Origin: Sphingopyxis sp.
Lineage (GTDB): Bacteria; Pseudomonadota; Alphaproteobacteria; Sphingomonadales; Sphingomonadaceae
Assembly (NCBI RefSeq): GCF_019459305.1
Contig: NZ_JAIBES010000011.1
Location: forward strand, 1 to 38,979
Direction: 5' to 3'
DNA length: 38,979 nt
In this document: one piece after another, positions 1 to 8,004 of the stretch
Layout: each line of letters starts with the position of its first letter
Position numbering within the stretch: position 1 is the first letter of the stretch
Made by a program: the position numbers and the translations under genes
The notes under the pieces: generated by a model
The model's input: the letters and a program-made list of their open reading frames with translations, nothing else
Databases searched by the model: none
What the model was told of the DNA's origin: nothing

Positions 1-35
1 CCCCCCCCCCCCCCGCCCCCCCCCCCCCCCCCCCC
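1..35. other. Poly-C tract at the window edge
   Basis: The first 35 bases are 34 C and one G (base 15). Nothing comparable occurs inside the window except a run of five C at the extreme right end. The tract encodes nothing recognisable and lies just before the uppS region. I read it as a probable sequencing or assembly artefact of a clone or contig end, but a genuine homopolymer cannot be excluded from the sequence alone. Confidence 0.75.
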
Positions 36-60
36 AACCAACGGGTTCTGAGGTCTTTTC

Positions 61-747
61 GTGACAACAAAGAATCACGGCGCGCGCCATGTCGCCATCA
101 TCATGGACGGCAACGGTCGCTGGGCCAAAAAACGCCTGCTCCCCCGCGTCGCCGGTCACAAAGCCGGGGTCGAGGCGGTGCGCAATATCGTGCGCGCGGC
201 GGGCGACATGGGCATCGAGGCGATGACGCTCTACGCCTTTTCGTCCGAAAACTGGAAACGGCCGGAAGATGAAGTCAATGACCTGATGGGGCTGATGAAA
301 CGCTTCATCCTTTCGGATCTCGATGAATTTGCCGCCAATGATGTGAAGCTGAAAGTCATCGGCAACTGGCGCGCGCTGGCGTCCGACGTCGTCGCGCTGA
401 TCGAAAACGCGCTCGAGCGCACGTCGGGCAATAAGCGCACGACGCTGGCGGTCGCGCTGAACTATGGCGCGCAGGACGAGCTGGTCCGCGCTGCGCAGGC
501 GGCAGCGGCAACGGGCGAGATCAGCGAAGCGGCAATCGCCGCGCATCTCGACACCGCCGACATGCCGCCGCTCGACCTGCTCATCCGCACCTCGGGCGAA
601 GTGCGGCTGTCGAATTTCCTGCTGTGGCAGTCGGCCTATGCCGAGCTATATTTCACCGATATTTTGTGGCCGGACTTCAAACCGGCAGACCTGCAGGCGG
701 CGCTCGACCATTTTGCGCGCCGCGATCGTCGTTACGGGGGACTATAA
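61..747 (+). CDS. uppS: Isoprenyl transferase (undecaprenyl diphosphate synthase)
   Basis: This cis-prenyltransferase condenses isopentenyl diphosphate onto farnesyl diphosphate to make the C55 lipid carrier for peptidoglycan and polysaccharide synthesis, at the cytoplasmic face. The N terminus carries the family motif HVAIIMDGNGRWAK with catalytic Asp16. FSSENW lies near residue 60, and RTSGEVRLSNFLLWQ near residues 176-190 contains the diphosphate-binding Arg/Ser. The product is 228 aa, slightly short for the family (usually about 230-255). The GTG at 61 is the first possible start, because an in-frame TGA lies at 49-51. A weak GAGG precedes it. It opens the uppS-cdsA-dxr-rseP cluster; cdsA follows after 3 bases. 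Confidence 0.96.
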   Translation: MTTKNHGARHVAIIMDGNGRWAKKRLLPRVAGHKAGVEAVRNIVRAAGDMGIEAMTLYAFSSENWKRPEDEVNDLMGLMKRFILSDLDEFAANDVKLKVIGNWRALASDVVALIENALERTSGNKRTTLAVALNYGAQDELVRAAQAAAATGEISEAAIAAHLDTADMPPLDLLIRTSGEVRLSNFLLWQSAYAELYFTDILWPDFKPADLQAALDHFARRDRRYGGL

Positions 748-750
748 GAC

Positions 751-1425
751 ATGGCGGCGGGCAAATCGGACCTGTGGGTGCGGATCGGATCGGCGATCAT
801 CCTGTTTGCGATCGCGGGCACCGCCTTGTGGTTCGGCGGGCTGGCGTTCGGGCTATTGCTGCTCGTCGGCGGCGCGTTGATGCTGGTCGAATGGTTCGCG
901 CTGGTTCGCGCGATGACCTTGAGCAGCGGCGCCAAGGTGATGCTGAACATTCTCGGGCCGCTTCTAACCCTGGGTGCGATGGCGGGGTTGTGGTTCATTC
1001 GCGACCAGTTGGGCATGACCGCCGCGCTGTGGGTGTTCGGCATGGTGTGGGCGACCGACATCGGCGCCTATTTCGCTGGCCGCGCCTTTGGGGGCGCGCG
1101 CCTTGCCCCTAAAATCAGCCCATCCAAAACATGGTCGGGGCTGATCGGCGGCATGATTGCCGCATTGATCGCCAGCGCCACCATCGGCGACCGCGCCGGG
1201 ATCATCGGCGTGCCGCTGTGGATCGGGCTGTTTATGGGGCTGCTCGCACAGCTCGGTGACCTGGCGCAAAGCTGGATGAAGCGCCGCGCCGGGGTCAAAG
1301 ATTCGGGTAAGCTGATCCCCGGCCACGGCGGGCTGTTCGACCGCGTCGACGGCATCCTGCCGGTGGCACTGTTGCTGGGTGCGCTGGCTTATGCCGGGCA
1401 GCTGAGCGTTGGGACGGCGGGCTGA
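751..1425 (+). CDS. cdsA: Phosphatidate cytidylyltransferase
   Basis: CdsA converts phosphatidic acid and CTP to CDP-diacylglycerol, the precursor of all phospholipids. It is an integral membrane protein. The 224-aa product has about six to seven hydrophobic segments. The family signature spans residues 174-200: Ser174, Lys177-Arg178, Lys183-Asp184, then PGHGGLFDRVD, including the metal-binding acidic residues. An SPSKTWSG motif lies at 123-130. It is shorter than E. coli CdsA (285 aa), as in many alphaproteobacteria. It lies 3 bases after uppS, and its stop is one base before the dxr ATG, so the genes are presumably co-transcribed. Confidence 0.95.
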   Translation: MAAGKSDLWVRIGSAIILFAIAGTALWFGGLAFGLLLLVGGALMLVEWFALVRAMTLSSGAKVMLNILGPLLTLGAMAGLWFIRDQLGMTAALWVFGMVWATDIGAYFAGRAFGGARLAPKISPSKTWSGLIGGMIAALIASATIGDRAGIIGVPLWIGLFMGLLAQLGDLAQSWMKRRAGVKDSGKLIPGHGGLFDRVDGILPVALLLGALAYAGQLSVGTAG

Positions 1426-1426
1426 A

Positions 1427-2593
1427 ATGACACAGCGCCGCCTTTCGCTGTTCGGCGCCACGGGTTCGGTCGGGCAGTCGACCCTCGACCTCGTGCGGCG
1501 CGACGGCGAGACGTGGCGCGTCACGGTGCTGACTGCGAACAGTGATGTGGCCGAACTGGCAAAGCTGGCTAGGGAGTTTCGCCCCGACGTGGCGGTGATA
1601 GCCGACGCCGCGCGGCTCAGTGATCTGCAGGCCGCGCTGACGCATACCGGCATCGACGTTGCCGCGGGCGCGGATGCGCTGGTTGAAGCGGCGCAGCGTC
1701 CGACCGATCTCGTCATGGCGGCGATCGTCGGCACCGCAGGACTGGCCCCGACAATGGCGGCGCTGGCGGCGGGATATGATGTTGCGCTGGCCAACAAGGA
1801 GGCGCTGGTCTCTGCTGGCGAGCTGATGACGGCGGTTGCCCGCACCTCTGGCGCCACCATCCTGCCCGTCGACAGCGAGCATAATGCGATTTTTCAGTGT
1901 CTGGCGGGCGGGCGCATCGATCAGGTGCGGCGCATCATCCTGACCGCCAGCGGCGGCCCGTTCCGCACGATGAGCGCTGCCGACATGGCGCGCGTCACGC
2001 CGGCGCAGGCGGTCGCGCATCCCAACTGGTCGATGGGCGCCAAGATCAGCGTTGATTCGGCAACGATGATGAACAAAGGCCTCGAACTCATTGAGGCGCA
2101 TCATCTTTTCCCCGTTGGGCTCAATCGCATCGAGATTCTCGTTCACCCGCAATCGGTGATCCACAGCCTGGTCGAATATGTCGACTGCTCGACGCTGGCG
2201 CAGCTCGGCTCGCCCGACATGCGAATCCCGATCGCCAGTGCGCTCGCGTGGCCGGAGCGGATGGCGACGCCGTGTGCGCCGCTCGACCTGGCAACTATCG
2301 CACGCCTCGATTTCGAGGCGCCCGACGAGGTGCGCTTTCCCGCGACCGCGCTGTGCCGCGCTGCAATCGCTGCGGGCGGGGCGCGCCCGGCACAGCTCAA
2401 CGCGGCAAACGAGGTGGCGGTGGCCGCCTTCCTGGCGGGGCGTATATCCTTTCCGGCGATCGTCGATACCGTGCGCCGGGTGATCGATGCCGCGGAACCT
2501 GCGGCGCCGTCATCGCTTCAGGACATATTCAGCGTCGATGCCGCATCCCGCGCGGCTGCCCAGCATTTTGTGGACCAATTTGAACATGCTTGA
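1427..2593 (+). CDS. dxr: 1-deoxy-D-xylulose 5-phosphate reductoisomerase
   Basis: Dxr catalyses the second step of the MEP isoprenoid pathway, NADPH-dependent rearrangement and reduction of DXP to MEP. The 388-aa product starts MTQRRLSLFGATGSVG, with the NADPH-binding GATGSVG loop at 10-16. Metal ligands Asp149 and Glu151 lie in PVDSEHNAIFQ, and Glu220 in SATMMNKGLELIEAHH. The flexible loop SGGPFR (175-180) and HPNWSMGAKISVDSAT (198-213) are present. I chose the ATG at 1427 because the frame upstream adds only six residues lying inside cdsA. It directly supplies the pathway whose end product UppS uses. It overlaps rseP by 8 bases. Confidence 0.96.
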   Translation: MTQRRLSLFGATGSVGQSTLDLVRRDGETWRVTVLTANSDVAELAKLAREFRPDVAVIADAARLSDLQAALTHTGIDVAAGADALVEAAQRPTDLVMAAIVGTAGLAPTMAALAAGYDVALANKEALVSAGELMTAVARTSGATILPVDSEHNAIFQCLAGGRIDQVRRIILTASGGPFRTMSAADMARVTPAQAVAHPNWSMGAKISVDSATMMNKGLELIEAHHLFPVGLNRIEILVHPQSVIHSLVEYVDCSTLAQLGSPDMRIPIASALAWPERMATPCAPLDLATIARLDFEAPDEVRFPATALCRAAIAAGGARPAQLNAANEVAVAAFLAGRISFPAIVDTVRRVIDAAEPAAPSSLQDIFSVDAASRAAAQHFVDQFEHA

Positions 2594-3719
2594 GACCCCC
2601 GGTTTCGCCTTCACCATCGTCGCGTTCTTGGCTGTCCTCGGCCCGCTCGTCTTCGTCCACGAATATGGCCACTATATCGTCGGCCGCTGGTGCGGAGTGA
2701 AGTCCGACACTTTCTCGATCGGCTTTGGGCGCAAGATCGTTAGCTGGACCGACAAGCGCGGGACCGAATGGAAGATCGGCTGGTTGCCGCTGGGGGGATA
2801 CGTCCAGTTTGCCGGCGACCGCGACGCCGTCAGTCAGCCCGATGCGGAATGGCAGCAACTGCCCGCCGAGCAGAAGTCGCACACCTTCCCGGCCCAGCCG
2901 GTGTGGAAGCGATCGCTGATCGTCGCCGCAGGACCGGTCACCAATTTCCTGTTCGCGATCCTGATCCTTGCCGGATTTGCCTGGGTTGGCGGCACCCCCG
3001 TGACGCCGCCGGTTGCCGGCGGGATCGAAGCGGGATCGGCGGCCGACGCGGCAGGTTTGCGCACCGGCGATCGCATCGTTGAAATCGACGGGCGTCCGAT
3101 CGAAGTATTTGGCGACATCCCGATGGCGGTCGCGCATCGCCCGGGCGAAACCATGCAGGTCCGCGTCGCCAGTGGCAGCAGCGAGCGGATGGTCGCGCTG
3201 ACGCCGCGGCTGGTCAAAGAGAAAGACCCGTTCGGCAAGGAATATGAGCGCGCAATCATCGGCCTCGCGCCGCCGCCGGCGCAGTTGCAGCCGGTGACGC
3301 TGCTCGAAGCCCCGGCCGTAGGACTTCGTCAGACCTGGCAGATCGTCCGCCAGACGGGCGAGGTGCTGGGGCAGTTCCTGACCGGGCGCCGGTCGATCAA
3401 GGACATGAACGGGCCGGTCAAGATTGCCGAAATTTCGGGGCAGGCGGCGACGCTGGGAATTGCGTCGCTGATATTCTTCATCGCGCTGATTTCCATCAAT
3501 CTGGGGTTCATCAACCTCTTGCCATTGCCCATGCTCGATGGTGGTCATTTGCTTTTCTATGCTTATGAAGCGATCCGGCGCCGCCCGGCGCCGCCGCAGG
3601 TGCAGGAATGGGCGTTCCGATTCGGCTTTGCGGCGGTTGTCTCCCTGATGCTGGTCGTGACTTTCAACGATTTGGGCTCATTGGGCCTGTGGGACGGGAT
3701 CGCGCGCTTGATTGGCTAG
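2586..3719 (+). CDS. rseP: Site-2 zinc metalloprotease RseP
   Basis: RseP is an inner-membrane intramembrane protease that cleaves anti-sigma factors and remnant signal peptides. In the 377-aa product the zinc motif is HEYGH at residues 25-29 in the first membrane segment. One PDZ domain covers roughly residues 135-200 (GSAADAAGLRTGDRI). The second active-site motif PMLDGGH has its Asp at 318. E. coli RseP has two PDZ domains; here only one is evident and the protein is shorter, which is common in alphaproteobacteria. The ATG at 2586 overlaps the dxr 3' end by 8 bases, suggesting translational coupling. The longer in-frame extension back to 2487 lies wholly inside dxr and was discarded. Confidence 0.94.
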   Translation: MLETPGFAFTIVAFLAVLGPLVFVHEYGHYIVGRWCGVKSDTFSIGFGRKIVSWTDKRGTEWKIGWLPLGGYVQFAGDRDAVSQPDAEWQQLPAEQKSHTFPAQPVWKRSLIVAAGPVTNFLFAILILAGFAWVGGTPVTPPVAGGIEAGSAADAAGLRTGDRIVEIDGRPIEVFGDIPMAVAHRPGETMQVRVASGSSERMVALTPRLVKEKDPFGKEYERAIIGLAPPPAQLQPVTLLEAPAVGLRQTWQIVRQTGEVLGQFLTGRRSIKDMNGPVKIAEISGQAATLGIASLIFFIALISINLGFINLLPLPMLDGGHLLFYAYEAIRRRPAPPQVQEWAFRFGFAAVVSLMLVVTFNDLGSLGLWDGIARLIG

Positions 3720-3791
3720 CGAGTCTGGGGCAGGGAGTGCGCGCGAGCCCGCGGTCAATCGGGTTGGTCGCTTTTGAGTTATTTTTTCGGG

Positions 3792-6482
3792 ATGAACAGC
3801 GTGGCTTCACACAAATTCTCGGCGCGGACACAGCTGTCGGCCTTCCTTCTGGCAGGCACGATGCTCGCGACGCCAGTGTTGGCGCAAGAGGTTGCGCCGC
3901 CGACCGTGCCTGCGCCCGCCCCCGAAGCGGCGCCTGCCGCAACGACGGTCCAGACGATCACCGTTGTTGGCAACCAGCGGCTCGAGGCGCAAACGATCCT
4001 GTCTTACCTGCGCTTGCGCGTCGGACAGCGCTACGACCGGTCGATCCTTGATCAGGCGCTGAAAGATCTGGCCGCGACCGAGCTGTTCAAGGATTTCCAG
4101 ATCACCGACAATGCCGGTGCGCTGACGATTCAGGTTACCGAGAATCCGGTGATCAATCGCGTCATTCTCGAAGGCAACAAGCGCCTCAAGGAAGATAAGA
4201 TCCGGCCCGAGATCAAGCTGGCGCCGCGGCAGATTTTTACTCGTTCAAAAGTCCGCGCCGACGTCGCGCGCATCATCGAACTATACAAGCGGCAGGGCCG
4301 TTTTGCCGCCACCGTCGAACCGAAGATGGTGTCGCTCGACCAGAACCGCGTCGATGTCGTGTTCGAGATCAACGAAGGTTCAAAGTCGAAGGTCCGCCAG
4401 ATCAGCATCCTGGGCAACGAGAAGTTCAGCGACGGCGATCTGAAGGACGAGATGGCGACCAAGGAGTCGAGCCTCCTGACGATCCTGTCGTCGAACACCA
4501 GTTACGACCCCGACCGTCTGGCCTATGACCAGCAGAAGCTGCGCCTATTCTACCTGCAGAACGGCTATGCCGATTTCCGTGTCATTTCGGCCGTCGCCGA
4601 ACTGACCAGCAACAAGCAGGATTTCATCATCACTTATGTCGTCGAGGAAGGCGAACGCTACAAGTTCGGCGATATCGATGTACAGAGCGAGTTGCGCGAC
4701 TTTAAGCCCGAGTTGCTGAAAACCTTGCTGCCGATGAAGAAGGACGACTGGTATGATGCCAAGCTCGTCGAAGATACGGTTGAAAGCCTTAGCGAGACGG
4801 CCGGTCTGTTCGGCTATGCCTTTGCCGACATCAATCCCCAATTCCGCCGCGATCCGGAAACGCGGACGATGCAGATCACCTTCAACGTCGCCGAAAGCCC
4901 GCGCACTTATGTCGAGCGCATCGACGTCAACGGAAACACTTTGACCCACGACAAGGTCGTGCGCCGCGAATTCCGCCTGAACGAAGGCGACGCCTTCAAC
5001 AGCTTTGGCATCAAGCGTACCGAGAGCCGCTTGAACAGCCTGGGCTATTTCCAGGAAAATCTGGAGATCGAGCGCAAGGAGGGTAGCGCCCCCGATCGCA
5101 TCATTCTGGAAACCAACGTCCAGGAAAAGCCGACCGGCGAACTGTCGCTGTCGGCGGGATTCTCCTCGATCGAGAACTTCCTGCTGCAGGCGTCGATCCG
5201 GCAACGCAACTTTCGCGGTCTGGGCCAGCAATTGCAGGCGTCGGTCAATTATTCGAGCTATTCCAAATCGGTCGAGCTCGGTTTTACCGAACCCTATCTG
5301 TTCGACCGCAATATCTCGGTCGGCGGCAGCGTCTATCGCCGCGATTTGAACTCGTTCAACTTCATCAACAATGATCGCCAGACGACGTTCCAGCAGGTGA
5401 CCACCGGGTTCCAGCTGAACGCCGGTGTGCCGCTGACCGAATTCATGTCCTTTTTCGGCCGTTACAGCCTGAACTATGACGATGTGACGCTCGACCGCGG
5501 CATCTATTTCTTCGGCAATCAGTGCGACCCGCTCGTCGCTGGCCGCTATCTTTGCGATGCGATCGGCAAGCGCACGACTTCGCTCGTCGGCTATACGCTG
5601 GCCTATGACGATCGCGACAACCGCATCCGCCCGACGCGCGGCCAGTCGCTGTCGCTCAGCCAGGATTTCGCCGGCCTTGGTGGCAGCGTCAAATATGTCC
5701 GCACCCGTGCGAACGCCTCTAAGCACTTCAATCTCGGCAGCCGCTTCATCCTCAATGTCTCGGCTGAAGGCGGCTATATTTATCCCTTCGGCAGCGCTCC
5801 CAGCCCGGGCAGCGACAAGGTCCGCCTGACCGACCGCTTCTTCCTGGGCGAACCGCAAATGCGCGGTTTCGACATTCGCGGCGTCGGCCCGCGGGTGATC
5901 CGTTATTCGGTGGATAATACCGATCCCGCCAACCCGATTGTGGTGACCGATGGTGATCGCGATCGTGGTCAGATTGACGACGCACTTGGAGGCCGCGCCT
6001 ATTATCAGGGCCGACTGGAAATCGACATCCCGCTCGGGACCGGGGCAAAGGAACTCGGGTTGCGGCCATCGATTTTCCTCGACGTCGGTTCGGTGTTCAG
6101 CGTGAAGCGGCCGACGCTGACCACGCTGGCCAATTTCCGCGAAACCAATCCCGCCGCACCGGGGTTCGGCCTTATCAAGTCGCTGTGCCGCAACTCGACG
6201 ACGGGCACGAGCCAGTTTGCCGACGAAGCGACAACGACGCCGCCGGGCGGCGTCCCGACGGGAACGGGCCAATACACCAGCTGTCCGACCGGCTTCTCGC
6301 GCCTTGATCCGTTCGAAGAACGCTTCTTTGGCGACAGCTGGATGCCACGCGTGTCGATCGGTGCCGGGGTCAACTGGAACTCCCCCTTCGGTCCCTTCCG
6401 GATCGACTTCGCTTACGCCCTTCGCAAAGAAGAGGGTGATGATACCAAACGCTTCTCATTCAACGTAGGAACTCAATTCTGA
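3792..6482 (+). CDS. bamA: Outer-membrane protein assembly factor BamA
   Basis: BamA is the Omp85-family core of the BAM complex, which folds beta-barrel proteins into the outer membrane. The 896-aa product has a signal peptide with likely cleavage after residue 31 (VLA|QE) and an Ala/Pro-rich linker. Tandem POTRA domains start near residue 53 (VQTITVVGNQRL) and a 16-strand barrel occupies the C-terminal half. The loop-6 motif appears as PQMRGFDIRG, and the protein ends in Phe, the usual beta-signal. The start is uncertain. ATG 3792 is preferred, but TTG 3774 (six more residues) and GTG 3801 are possible, and none has a strong Shine-Dalgarno sequence. The 72-base gap after rseP is the largest in the cluster. 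Confidence 0.96.
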   Translation: MNSVASHKFSARTQLSAFLLAGTMLATPVLAQEVAPPTVPAPAPEAAPAATTVQTITVVGNQRLEAQTILSYLRLRVGQRYDRSILDQALKDLAATELFKDFQITDNAGALTIQVTENPVINRVILEGNKRLKEDKIRPEIKLAPRQIFTRSKVRADVARIIELYKRQGRFAATVEPKMVSLDQNRVDVVFEINEGSKSKVRQISILGNEKFSDGDLKDEMATKESSLLTILSSNTSYDPDRLAYDQQKLRLFYLQNGYADFRVISAVAELTSNKQDFIITYVVEEGERYKFGDIDVQSELRDFKPELLKTLLPMKKDDWYDAKLVEDTVESLSETAGLFGYAFADINPQFRRDPETRTMQITFNVAESPRTYVERIDVNGNTLTHDKVVRREFRLNEGDAFNSFGIKRTESRLNSLGYFQENLEIERKEGSAPDRIILETNVQEKPTGELSLSAGFSSIENFLLQASIRQRNFRGLGQQLQASVNYSSYSKSVELGFTEPYLFDRNISVGGSVYRRDLNSFNFINNDRQTTFQQVTTGFQLNAGVPLTEFMSFFGRYSLNYDDVTLDRGIYFFGNQCDPLVAGRYLCDAIGKRTTSLVGYTLAYDDRDNRIRPTRGQSLSLSQDFAGLGGSVKYVRTRANASKHFNLGSRFILNVSAEGGYIYPFGSAPSPGSDKVRLTDRFFLGEPQMRGFDIRGVGPRVIRYSVDNTDPANPIVVTDGDRDRGQIDDALGGRAYYQGRLEIDIPLGTGAKELGLRPSIFLDVGSVFSVKRPTLTTLANFRETNPAAPGFGLIKSLCRNSTTGTSQFADEATTTPPGGVPTGTGQYTSCPTGFSRLDPFEERFFGDSWMPRVSIGAGVNWNSPFGPFRIDFAYALRKEEGDDTKRFSFNVGTQF

Positions 6483-7174
6483 TGAAGAACATTCTCACCG
6501 CTTCGGCGCTCGCCGTCGCTACGCTGTCGGTTTCGCCGATCATGGCCGTCCCCGCCGCCGCGCAGGCCAAGGCGGTTGCCGTCGCCGACGTCCGCGTCGC
6601 CGCCGCGCGTTCGAACGCTTTCACTGTTGCCTCGCAGCAGATCGAAACCACGTACAAGGCACAGATTGATCAACAGCAGTCGCGCGGCCAGACGCTGCAG
6701 GCCGAAATCAACGTCCTGATCGCCAAATATAACGAAGAGTCGCGCAAGACGCCGCAGAATCAGGCGACTTTGCAGGCTGCCGGCCAGGCGGTCCAGAACA
6801 AGCGTCAGGCAGCACAGGCCGAATTGAGCAAGATCGGTGCGCCCGTTGAGCTGGCGATCGCTTATGTTGAGGACCAGATCAGCGTTCGCATGAACGAAGC
6901 AATCCGTAGCGCGATGACCGCGCGTAAGATTGATCTGCTGCTCAATCCGGACGCCGTTCTGGCGCGCGAAAACAACGTCGATATCACCGATGCTGTGGTC
7001 GCCGAACTCAACCGCATCCTGCCAACCGTGTCGACCGCGGTTCCGGCCGGTTACCAGCCGGGCCAGCTGGTTCAGCAGCGCAACCAGCAGATGATGGAAG
7101 CCGCCCGCGCCGCGCAGCCGGGCGCGACGCCCGCCGCACCTGCGCCGACCGGCACCGCACCGACGACCCGCTGA
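6482..7174 (+). CDS. OmpH/Skp-family periplasmic chaperone
   Basis: Skp/OmpH proteins are periplasmic trimers that hold unfolded outer-membrane proteins for BamA. The 230-aa product starts with a signal peptide ending near AAAQA. A domain follows with a long helical, Gln-rich segment (residues about 45-125) typical of the coiled-coil arms. The C terminus is a disordered Ala/Pro/Thr tail. It is longer than E. coli Skp (161 aa), and the tail accounts for most of the difference. Its ATG overlaps the bamA TGA (TGATG), giving tight coupling to its partner gene. Family assignment rests on position and architecture more than on invariant residues. Confidence 0.88.
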   Translation: MKNILTASALAVATLSVSPIMAVPAAAQAKAVAVADVRVAAARSNAFTVASQQIETTYKAQIDQQQSRGQTLQAEINVLIAKYNEESRKTPQNQATLQAAGQAVQNKRQAAQAELSKIGAPVELAIAYVEDQISVRMNEAIRSAMTARKIDLLLNPDAVLARENNVDITDAVVAELNRILPTVSTAVPAGYQPGQLVQQRNQQMMEAARAAQPGATPAAPAPTGTAPTTR

Positions 7175-7178
7175 TATC

Positions 7179-7658
7179 GTGACCGACGGGGCCAAAGCGG
7201 CAGGGGCATTGGGACCGGTGGACATCCGCCGGATCCTGACGCTGCTGCCGCACCGTTATCCGATGTTGCTCGTCGATCGGGTGGTTTCGATCGTCCCCGA
7301 TACCTCGATCCACGCGGTCAAAGCGGTGACGATGAACGAGCCCTTTTTTCAGGGGCATTTCCCTGGTCGGCCGATCATGCCGGGCTTGTTGATCGTCGAG
7401 GCGCTGGCGCAGGCCGCCGGCGTCCTCGCGATCGAATCGATGGGCCTCGCCGGGACCGGCAAGCTCGTCTATTTCATGGCGATCGACGGGGCGAAGTTCA
7501 GAAAGCCGGTCGAGCCCGGCTGCCTGCTCGATCTGCACGCGACGATCATTCAGGCCAAACGCAGCGTCTGCCGCTTCGAAGGCAAGGCGATGCTGGATGG
7601 CGTGTTGGCGGCCGAATGCCAGTTTACCGCAATGATCGCGGACCCGCCGGCGGACTGA
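7179..7658 (+). CDS. fabZ: 3-hydroxyacyl-[ACP] dehydratase FabZ
   Basis: FabZ dehydrates 3-hydroxyacyl-ACP in fatty-acid elongation. The 159-aa hot-dog-fold protein contains [14 protein letters not shown], then [14 protein letters not shown] with catalytic His60, and [10 protein letters not shown] with catalytic Glu74. The start is GTG, 4 bases after the ompH stop. In many Proteobacteria lpxD lies between skp and fabZ and lpxA follows. Here both are absent and rpmE follows instead, an arrangement I associate with sphingomonads, which carry glycosphingolipids rather than classical LPS. Confidence 0.97.
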   Translation: MTDGAKAAGALGPVDIRRILTLLPHRYPMLLVDRVVSIVPDTSIHAVKAVTMNEPFFQGHFPGRPIMPGLLIVEALAQAAGVLAIESMGLAGTGKLVYFMAIDGAKFRKPVEPGCLLDLHATIIQAKRSVCRFEGKAMLDGVLAAECQFTAMIADPPAD

Positions 7659-7661
7659 CTA

Positions 7662-7689
7662 TTGCCAAATCGGGCATTCGCCGTTAGGG
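7662..7689 (+). promoter_or_regulatory. Weak candidate promoter upstream of rpmE
   Basis: TTGCCA (7662-7667) is followed after 16 bases by a poor -10, TTAGGG (7684-7689), about 75 bases before the rpmE start. The ten-base string beginning at this TTGCCA (TTGCCAAATC) recurs exactly in the candidate helicase promoter at 12542. A good AGGAG ribosome-binding site follows at 7751-7755. The -10 match is weak, so confidence is low. Confidence 0.25.
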
Positions 7690-7763
7690 GCCGCAACTTC
7701 GCGTCTCCGGACGCACAGACTCGCGCACGCTGGTCGGTAACCAGCGGCACAGGAGCTTAAGAC

Positions 7764-7991
7764 ATGAAACAAGACATTCACCCCGCGTACCACATGATCA
7801 CGGTCAAGATGACCGATGGCACCGAATATCAGACGCGCTCGACCTGGGGTAAAGAGGGCGACACGATGACGCTCGAAATCGACCCCACCGCGCATCCGGC
7901 GTGGACCGGCGGCAACGGCCGCATGCTCGACGCTGCGGGCCAGGTTGCCAAGTTCAACAAGCGCTTCGGTGGTCTTACCCTCAAGCGCTAA
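7764..7991 (+). CDS. rpmE: 50S ribosomal protein bL31 (cysteine-free type)
   Basis: This is a small large-subunit ribosomal protein. The 75-aa product reads [20 protein letters not shown] at the start and contains [13 protein letters not shown] and FNKRFGGL, all bL31 hallmarks. The zinc-binding cysteines of C+ paralogues are absent, as is usual in alphaproteobacteria. An AGGAG Shine-Dalgarno sits 8 bases before the ATG. It lies 105 bases after fabZ on the same strand and is convergent with glpK, whose stop codon is only 12 bases away. Confidence 0.97.
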   Translation: MKQDIHPAYHMITVKMTDGTEYQTRSTWGKEGDTMTLEIDPTAHPAWTGGNGRMLDAAGQVAKFNKRFGGLTLKR

Positions 7992-8004
7992 TCGCTTCGG
8001 CGAT
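7991..8004. terminator. Small UUCG-loop hairpin between convergent rpmE and glpK
   Basis: ATCGC (7991-7995) and GCGAT (8000-8004) form a perfect 5-bp stem closed by a TTCG tetraloop. It overlaps the last base of the rpmE stop and the last base of the glpK stop. UUCG loops are unusually stable, so it may block transcription or exonucleases from both sides. There is no following U-run, so classical intrinsic termination is unproven. Confidence 0.35.

Noticed and set aside
1..35. Poly-C tract as a phase-variation switch for uppS
   Set aside because: It lies outside the coding frame behind an in-frame stop, uppS is essential, and the position at the exact window edge suggests an artefact.
4545..6272. 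575-codon open frame antisense to bamA
   Set aside because: It follows the codon structure of bamA on the other strand, has repetitive composition without any recognisable domain, and bamA is certain. GC-rich genes commonly create such frames.
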